Assembly: GCA_026315105.1 (NCBI GenBank)
Contig: CM048745.1
Coordinates: 282,515,747 to 282,579,746, forward strand
Origin: Locusta migratoria
Taxonomy: Eukaryota; Arthropoda; Insecta; Orthoptera; Acrididae
Direction: 5' to 3'
DNA length: 64,000 nt
Shown piece by piece: positions 22,078 to 32,000 of the stretch. Below the pieces are notes generated by a model. The model was not told where the DNA came from. It was given only the letters and a program-made list of their open reading frames with translations, and did no database searches. How positions within the stretch are numbered: position 1 is the stretch's first letter; each line of letters begins with the position of its first letter. Position numbers and translations under genes: made by a program.

Positions 22078-23098
22078 ATGGGAAGGCCACAGAAAACACG
22101 GGACGGCACGGGGACGCCCAAGGGCCTTCGGGCGCTGCTGGCGGTGTCGGCAATGGTGGGGGTGTCCCCACAGCGCGCGGCCGCCGCCTGGCGTCGAACC
22201 CACAGCCTGCTGGTGGTAGCGGCGGTCGTGTGCCTGTGCTGGCTGGGCCTGCAGCAGACGGCCTCCTACCAGTTGCCTCTCAGCCTCGCGGTGCCCTCGG
22301 CCATCTGCTGCATCTCCACCACCGCCGCGGCCGTGTCTTCTGCCCTGGCACTGGTCTTCAGCGGAGGTGACAAGTTCCGAGCCCTGATCGCCGATATCCT
22401 CCGTGCGGACGCCCTGCTCGAGAACCCAGCGCGACGAAACGGGTGCGAAGTGAACCTGCTGGTAGCGAGCACGCTGCCCGCCTTTCTCGTGTTTCACGTC
22501 GCGGGCACAGCACGGGGCGTCCTCAATGGCTTCTACTGCGGCGTTGCCATCATTGTGACAAATTTCATCACATTACTCGTCTCGCTACAATTCGTGGTCG
22601 TCTGTCTGATGATACGGCAAAGATTCGTGGCACTGAACAACACCATACACAGACTTTTCTCTTACGAGACAACACCGTTCCTTGTTAATGAAGTGGACGA
22701 TTCACACGCGATAGCAACTATGCAAAACCGACGTCAGACATTTGCTTCATTTCCGCCAGCGCAAAATGTAAATGTGCTCTATACACGAGTGCAAGAACTG
22801 CAGATAGTACATATGATCCTGAAGAGAACAGTCACTTCCCTAAATAACATGTACGCTGTTCCGATCACAATGTCTCTGCTGCAGGCGGTCATACTGATCG
22901 TAGAAATAATATTTGTCATTATGTTAGTTATTAGCAGTCAAAATAACATCTACATTGGCGAAGCTGTACTAGATATCGTAAGCGTATCGGTGATACTCGT
23001 ACAAACCATAATTCTCACAGCTGTTTGCCACTCAACGTCTGCCGAAGCGGACAGGACATCAACCCTCGCTGAAGAATTGCTGCTGCACAAAGTTAAGG
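22078..23098 (+). CDS. GR-2 exon 1 (N-terminus to TM6)
   Basis: 1021-nt coding exon, 340 codons plus one base, uninterrupted. Reading past the donor would only add a short tail ending at 23151, so splicing at 23098|23099 is required to gain TM7. The GTAAAT donor is weaker than the GTGAGT of GR-1. Confidence 0.88.
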
Positions 23099-26000
23099 GT
23101 AAATATATGACTGGACTGTCAAATTTACATTTTTTCTTCATCTACTCGTAGATCTTGCCCTCTTCAACTAGTTTCCTCACTTTGCCCTCCACTGCATGAT
23201 ACATTTTATGTCTTCTTCACCCAACATTTATCCACGGCTTTTGTGACTGCTGTCTTGATCCTGTTGACCTCCATCCAGTGGCGGACTAAGAGGGGGGGTA
23301 GGGGGGTGGTGATCCGACCCGGGCTTCTCGTCTTGGGGGGGCCTCCAAATACCCGGAAAGAAGTTGTTTATTTTCTTTATTTATTTTTTTTTAAGTTGGA
23401 GCTACCTTCTCCTCTCGTTGTAGGGCCTCCGAATCTCGAAAGCTATTTTATGCAGACTGGCCCGTACCTCTCGTCCCGGTAGGGCCTCCAACACGCAGAA
23501 GTTACTGTTTTATAATAATACATGTATTTTCAAGTGGATGGGGGGGGGGCGGGGCTCAATTTGTTATGCCGCCGCCCTGGGACTCCGACAGCCTTAGTCC
23601 GCCACTGCCTCCATCCAAAATATTTTAGTTCTTCTTCCAGTATCCATCGTAAGGACACGTCCAAGGCAAACTATTCTCCTACATTTTAGTATTTTCACGA
23701 TGTCAGATCCTTGTTTCAGGTGATCCAGCACACTAGTGATGGGCAGTTCGGATCATTTCACTGTTTAGAAACATACGGATCATCCGAGTCTAGTGAGTCG
23801 ACCCATTGTTTCTGCACTCGAAACATCTGGCGTGCTGCAGAGTCCTGCGTCGCGCTGACCACTCTGATTCACATGAACCGCGACAGCTGCAGGGCACTGC
23901 AGTGATACGCCAGTTGTAGACAAAAAAAATGACCGCAGGTCCAAAAAAGTTGCAGGAAGCTCAATTTCTTGTATGTTGTTAGGACATATTAGAGTGGTAT
24001 TAAACCAAGTTCGCAGCATCGAAATCCTTTAGCTTAACTTTTAAGAGCCAAAAAACCTCGAAATTTTCGGACTTTTTCTGGTTTTGGCTTATAACTCGTG
24101 AATGGATAAAATATTCTAAAATTTAAGCCCAACCGCAGCTCTGTAAGTCCCATAGTTCCCGAGATATTGGACTTCAATAATTAGCTTATTTCAAATTTTC
24201 GATTTTCTGGGTCACCACTCGGAGTGAGGGGGGGGGGGAGAGGGGCGGGGGAGCCTTCACACAACAAAAGGCCTCGCTACTACGAACGAAAGTCCAAATC
24301 CCTTAATGGCTGACCAATTCCCACAAACGGACAGGCTTTCAATGCTTTTAGGCAATACCTACTTTCACTAATATATTGGTATGCACTAACACATTATACC
24401 TATTTATATACAATGCGTTAATAATCATCGTCAATGAGTAGTTCCTCCTTTTCCTTTAACATGTATAGGATAAGAGGACTTCAATTCGTCTGGGTCGATT
24501 TATTGAATACTCCGATTTTTCCAACTTTTCGTTTTTTAACTAGAAATCTATTGGGGCTATGGACTTCGTTCTGTACTTGGATTAAAGCTAAATGACTGCT
24601 CTATAACTTTTTTCTGTATGAATTTCCCCTTGGGATGATCATTAGAGCCAATATTCTAGCCAAAAGATGACTAAAATCGAAAATTTGAACTTTTTGGAGA
24701 AATAAATCAATTTTTGAAGTCCACTATCTCGGTAACTATTGGACTTAAAGAGCTGTCGTTTGGCTTAAATCTTAGAATATTTTATCTACATTAATACAGG
24801 TGTGAGTGACTTTTCGGAAAAAACTACCCTTCACGAGTTATAAGCCAAAACCAGAAAAAAGTTCGAAAATTTCGAGGTTTTTTGGCTCTTAAAAGTTAAG
24901 CTAAAGGATTTCGAAGCTGCAAACTTGGTTTAATACTACTCTAATATGTCGTAACAACGTACAAGAAATTCAGCCTCCTGCAATTTTTTTGGACCTAAAC
25001 ATACCTGGCGACTGGCCTATGAGTCGACTCGCTCTGCTTCGACACTCAAAACATGTGACGTGCCGCAGTTCTGTATCCTGCTAGCCTCGCAGATTTCGCG
25101 CGAGCTGAGAAATCTTCACAGCACTGCACAGTAGCGCGATACGACAAAGACGTAACATCTATGAAATATCAGCGGGGTTTTAATACGTTATTCAGTAGAC
25201 CGAATAGAACGCGCACAGGATATGCTTGCTACATCGATTTTACAGTCGTGTTAAAGCGTAAGAGTTTCTGAAGTTACTCGTATTTTCATACATACAAATA
25301 TTGTAACAAATTTCTACAAGTATTAACCCGAAATCAGAAAACTGAACTAAAACTTTCCAATGTCCAGATAAGTATTCTGATAATCATATTCACTGTCAGT
25401 CAGTTAAATAAAAGAGATTAAATTACAGTTTTCTTAGTGAGCGTGCAGTTTCATCTCACTTGAAGATGGACAGCAAAAGTCATGTTATCGGTACCTAGCG
25501 TCCGATACATGAATCACGAGATTCACTGTTTCATAACAATGCCGATACAAGTTTCGACTCAGTGGAACGGTTCGCTGAGTCGTTTCGTTGACTCGAAATA
25601 TCAACTCAGTAGCCAACTCTACAGCACAGTACTCGCCTTGCATCTGCAGAAACCACATATAGCCTATTGATCTTGCTCAGTAACTCTACTTTCAAACATC
25701 TAGAGCTCCTGCTGGCCAGTACTTGTTTCTGACCATGTTTCGCATCTGTAGGCTGTGAGTGACCTGAGTGTTGAATACTTTGACAAGTGGTAGTTCTCAT
25801 CAAAACAAGAAATATAAGCCCTATAAATACGTTTTTGGAAACGCATACTTTCTGAGTTGAACAAGTTATACCTGCCAAATTCATGCGGATCGATCAAACG
25901 GTGTCAAATTCTGGAGTAAGGTACTCTACGCAATCTTATGTAGGCAGCGATCTTTCTCTTGTCTTGAAAGTCAATTCCATGGCTTCCACGCTCTCCTGAC

Positions 26001-29000
26001 CTCAACCCTGTTGACTTTCATTTATGGGGGCATTTGAACTCTCTTGTCTACGCAACCCCGGTACCAAATGTAGGGACTCTTCGTGCTCGTATTGTGGACG
26101 GCTGTGATACAATACGCCATTCTCCAGGGCTGCATCAGCGCATCAGGGATTCCATGCGACGGAGGGTGGATGCATGTATCCTCGCAAACGGAGTACATTT
26201 TGAACATTTCCTGTAACAAAGGGTTTAAAGTCACGCTGGTACGTTCTGTTGCTGTGTGTTTCCATTCCATGATTTATGTGGTTTCAAGAGAAATACTAAA
26301 ATGAGCTCTAACAAGGAAATTAAGCATTTCCCGACCCATGTCCACATAACATATTTTCTTTCTTTGTGTTTGAGGAATGTTTCCTGAAAGTTTGGCCGTA
26401 CCTTTTTGTAACACTCTATATAGCCAATGGCGATGCCGCAGTGGATACACTGGTTCCCACTAGATCACAGAAGTTAAGCAACATCGAGCCTGAATAGCTC
26501 TTGGATGGGTCACTCCTCTGTCTGCTGAGCGTTGCTGGAAAGCGAGTCCAGAAATAGCGGGACCGGAGTGCGGGGCGCTGACCACGTCCCCCGTTGACAC
26601 CTCGGGGCTGAGAATGACACGGTGGCTGGTCGATACCAGGTGGCCCTATCGAGGCCTGTAGTATGGAGTTTCCATATATAAAACACTTTTTTTTTGCTGT
26701 ACTGTTTATTGGGTTTTGTCTTGAGAACCAAGGCGACATTTGATTAACGGTTTTTTTTCTTTTCCTACAAGGGAACATCATCAACTCTGTGGTGTCGCAC
26801 AAGTCTAAAGTGCGCGCCACCTACTTTCGCCGCGCGCCGCCATGAACGCACGGCGCGGCGTTCTTACGACGTCAGCCACGAGCGCTCTCTGCTACAACTC
26901 CGCTCGTGGGCACCACTGAGATAGGAACCAGTTAGCACATCGGAATCGGATAGGCACCAGTGAAGACTTGGCTATCGGATAGGCACAAGGCAGGCCTCTA
27001 GCTCAACTATGTTATCAGCATTCTGTAGTACTGAGCTATGTAAAATTTAAGTATTGTATAAATTCTGTGCAATATATATCTCGTTCTAATTTACTCTAGT
27101 GTTTCTAGTTTCTGCTGTCCCACTGGCTGCTCACCTCCGTCCCTGCACAAGCGTGCTACCTTTATTCCTGTGTCGGTCTTCCTACTCGGCCACCGACACC
27201 TACGACGGAAAAGAGACACAAAAGCGGCGACGAGGCTGCGACACAAAAGTGGCGACGAGGATGGGATACAAAAAACTCGACGTCATATTTTAATGAGAAA
27301 AAATACGTGAGCTAGATACTAAATACAGAAATCGATATAACTTGAAAATTTGGGCCATTATTCAGATAGTACGCAGTTACGGCCTCCTCAAAGTACAGCT
27401 TTTAAACATTCGCGCTCTCGGGTTGTTCCTCACACGGCCCGCTTCACTGCGGCCGCTTAATGCCCGAACGTGAAGTGCGGTGCAATGAAGGGAGTACAGC
27501 GAGCCCCCAAAATGTAAAATTTGAAGATCTAGGGAAGTGGAGAAGGAAATAATATTACAAAATGAAACATATGTACTGTAATTCTTTCGAGTTCACTCCA
27601 CTACAATAGTGTCAGATTTACATATAACAAAATGATGTGCATAAAAGGTGTTGAAAATTAAATTAAGTTACACTGCTTGTTGAAAAACCGTCTCATTCAT
27701 TTCCACTGCAGTTGTGACGCGCTGTATAAAATGCAAACAGCTCGTTGCATATGTTCCTCTGTTACGGAGACGGGCAAAGTGGTATTCGACGATTTAAAAT
27801 CATCAAAGTAGATTTCACCATCACTGACGATCTCAATTCCGCGCACAAGCTCCGTTGAAGCAATGAAAGTCGACGAATCTGACGGTGCTGAAATTACAGC
27901 GCCGTTATACTCGACGTCATTCTTTTGTAAATCTGCACTGAACGACAACCCGCTATTTTCTACTATATCCAGCATTTCATCAGTACAGTTTATGATATCT
28001 GAAACGCAGTTGAAAGATATAAGGAAAAAGCATAAAGAAAGCGCCACGTATGTTCTTTTACCGTGTATAATTCGTCTAATAACTGCAAATGATTATGCTT
28101 TCCAGTGACGACCTCAAAGAGCTCGAATTCTTTAACATTTCGTGGTTTCAGATTAGTCATCAATCCATTCGGTTCCTGGAGATGTCGCGCGACAGCCTGT
28201 GGGTTAATTGACATCGCGAACACAAACCTCTTACTAGACTCTGCTCACACTACTAGAAGTTCGGGAATTTAGCGGCCGCAGTGAAGCGCGCCGAGTGAGG
28301 AACAAACCGAGTGTGCGAATGTTTAAAAGCTGTACACTGAAGAGACCGTAACTGCGTAGTATCTCAATAATGACCCAAATTTTCACTTGATATCGATTTC
28401 TGGGGCTTATATCTAGTTCATGTATTTTTTTCTCAAGAAAATATGAGGTCGAGTTGATGATGTTCCATTTTAGCAGCTCGAGCAAGTGACATGTGCCACT
28501 TTCTATGCACCTGCTCCATGGGATGCGTAGCTCTATGAAGTTAAATTTTTTATTTTTCTGAGTTAGTCTTGACTTTGCCAGAGCTACTAGGTTGGGCCGT
28601 AGGCTGGATGGTGGAAGATTCCACCCACACGTCTTTGATACATGGCTGCAAGTTTGGCACATCCTGACGGCATGGTTCTGCTGACGAGGGTGCATCACAA
28701 ATGTGTGGACAGAACCAGGTAGCCAATCAGCGCACGGACTGATGATCACGTGGGAGAGGCAATGCGAATTGCTCCCCTTAGCTCCAACTTCTGACACATT
28801 CAGATGTTCTCCTCTGAGCTCCACCAGAATGTTACTAAGGCGGGTGCCCAAGTTATAGCCACGTCCCTGATAAGGGCGAACCACCTATTCTGACTTAGTT
28901 AACCATAAACTCCGTTATATTGCATCTGCATCCTGTCTGGGAAGCCACTTACTGCGTAATTCCAGCCAACTAGGTTGAGCAAAATGGCGCCAGTTGCCTG

Positions 29001-32000
29001 TTTCATGTTCTGAGTGGGACTGCTTCTTACTCTTCTCTGGTATGTCGCTTGATTTATTCATGTTCTTTGTAATGCTGACCTGAAGCTGAACAGAATAGAA
29101 AAAATTATGTGTATAAGTTTCCTGAAACAAGGTTGGCCTTTTTTGTGTGCATGTTCCTGATGTGGCCACTGAGCAGACTTTAGAAAAGTTTTTTATTTGA
29201 CTAGTGACACCACGTTTCATTTCTCGGCGAGTCAGTTAGCCTAAAATCATTTAAAGATGCTGTGGATTTTCTTTACAAGAAATTACAGCCAGAAAAATTC
29301 CCAAACCTTAGCATGGTCATACAATCATACAATTTGACCGATAGGACAGGCGTCACCTCTTTCTTTCAGCATCATCCAAACTCTCTTATTTTGTATCCCA
29401 GCCTCGTCGCCACTTTTGTGTCTCGAACGTCTGCTGGTTGTGTTGGGTGTCGGTAGCCGAAAAAGAGAAACCGACACAGGAAGTAGGATGCACGCGTGTG
29501 CAGGTACGGAGGTGACCAACCAGTGGGACAGCAGAAACTAGAAACACTAGAGTAAATTAGAACGAGATATATATTTCATGGAGTCTCGGTAATACTTAAC
29601 TTTTACATAGTTCTTGACTGCAGAATGCTGATACATAGTTTATATAGAGGCCTGCCTACGGATGATTCCTAGTGCCTATCTGATAGCCAAGTCTTAACTG
29701 GTGCCTATCTGATTCCCAAGTGAACGATGTCGTTCAGTGGTGGCCACGAGCGGAGTTGCACAGCAGAGGGCGCTCGTGGCTGACGTCGTAAGACGCTGCG
29801 CCGTGCGTGCACGGCGGCGCGCGGCTAAAGTACGTGGCGCGCACTTCATACTTGTGCGACACCACATCTTATATCCTTGAAATGAAACGATCGTGTGCAT
29901 TTCTGGCCAGGTCATCATGCTTGGGATTGTACGGCCGCCTAGTATTTTTACCTGATGCCATTTCAGCTACTTGCATAAAAGTAATTGACTCATGACTTTC
30001 AGCAGCTAACTCAGTGCCTTCTCTTTTATCTGTTCAATACCCATATTCCAGCTCTGATTTTCCTGGCACATTCGTGAAGCTTGCGAAAAACGTCGGCCAA
30101 AGTGCGGATGCAAAAACTAACTGGCAATACGACAAGTGATTGCGAAAGTTGTATTTCATAATGTCATTAACATTTTTGTCATAAAATGGAGCCACAGGTG
30201 TGTGAAATCAGTGCAGACTACGTTGAAACTCGGCTAAGTCGTCGGTCAGAGCAGCATTTCCCACCGACTGCGCCACATCTCAACTTGAAATGTGCGGAAT
30301 GTATTTAACTTAGCAAACAATGATACGAATGGTAATCAGAATATTCCTTTCATTAAATGAGTACATTAGTATTAAAATTGCTCGTTGGTATTGTATGTTA
30401 ATATTCTTAAAGCTTTTTTGTGTTTAAAAACCTACACGCCGTCATACCGACTAAATGCGGAAGAGTAACAATTACGAACAACTCAGATCGGAAAGAACAC
30501 ACAGAAAATATTGTAAGGAAGGCGTATCAAAGCCTGCGTTTCATTGGCAGGATACTTAGAAGATTGTACTAAAGAAGCTGCCTACACTACACTTGTGCAC
30601 CCTATTTTGGAGTATTGGTGCGCATTGTGGGATCCACACCAGGTGGGACTGACTGACGATTTAGAGAAAATTCAGAGAAGGGCAGCTCATTTTGTATTAT
30701 CGCGGTTTAGGGAAGGGAGTAGTTTGTAAGTTTAGGGACCGATGACCCCGCAGTTGAATCCTGTAAGCTGAACAAACATTTGAACATTTTTTGGCCCAAG
30801 AAAATTTAAGTTGGCCTGAGCCCACCTCTGGCGTCGCCACGGATCTGCAGAAAGACAGTCACTACGTTTACATGCAACACATCTTCCGGAAGACGAAAAC
30901 CGATTTTAGTAAACCGTTTTTCGCCGTCGTGTTTACATGGCATATGGCATTTACTAATCCACTTAACATGGCTACTGAAAAACAGCTGATCAGTTCCTGA
31001 TTTAGGCAGCACAATCGCTATTTCTTTTTATTTAAATACACAGATTTATGTTCACTCTAATATTTATACTTTTATTTCACATTAGAAAATATCACTCTTT
31101 CCATATATGCCGTAAATTCTTAACAAGACAACATAATCTGACAAGCCAAGAACGCTTCAAAACCGGTTGCGTTTACATGGGTACGAAAATTGATTATGGA
31201 ACTGGAAAACCGCTTTTGGGAAGCGGATTTCCAGAATCGATTTTGGAGTGTTTACATGACCATCCAAAAGCGGAATGTGGAAATCGGTTTACGAAATCCG
31301 GTTTTGGGAGCCCTTGTAAACGGGGTGATAGTATGAGTTAGAGGTCTGCAAATCGCCGGTTTCGCTCGCTCGTACTCGGTCGAGTGCACAACGCTCGGTG
31401 GTGGCGTGTCGAGTGTGTTACGCTCGCAGCGAGCGTGTTGACACTCGAACGAGGCTGCGTGGGGCGGGGCGGGCAGAGGCCGCACAGCGTGGCGCTGCCG
31501 CTGTACTACCTACCCAAGTGTCACTCTCCGATTTTTATTAAACTTTCAAATGTTATAATACATGAGAAACTATGGGGCACGTTTTTTATTCTTTTTATTT
31601 TGAAGAGATGAAACAGTTTAAAAATTTAGATTCGCAAGGTGTCTCATAGGCAGTATCAAACGAGCGCGGCAATATAAGGGTTGTTTACTTACCTCCCCCA
31701 CCCAATATTGATATATATATATATATATAACAAACAAACAAAAACACTTATTCTTTAATTCGCCATGCTATGGAAGTTTTCATAGATTCAACTTCGATTA
31801 AATTAAAACAATTTTTTGAGTACAAAAAATTGGTCACTTCATGAGTAGCTGCCCCCCCCCCCAATTGTCACTCCCCCTACAATATACCTAGGCCGATGTT
31901 CGTCTCTTATCAGAAGATACTTTCATATCAAAAATAATTAAAATCGCTTCACTAATCTCTATTTTAGCCCCAATTTTGGAGGAACTTTTTCACTCCCTTA

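Noticed and set aside
22024..22497. 157-codon minus-strand frame and plus/minus frames over 1889-2160, 43862-44278
   Set aside because: Shadows of the GC-rich first exons of the GR genes in other frames.
23733..25640. Complete hAT element around the foldback
   Set aside because: Only a left-end-like TAGTGATGGGC was found, with no matching right end or TSD; kept as a low-confidence note.
28234..28884. 216-codon minus-strand frame as a gene
   Set aside because: It runs across the arm of an inverted-repeat element, has no domain or plausible splice partner, and lies antisense in the GR-2 intron.
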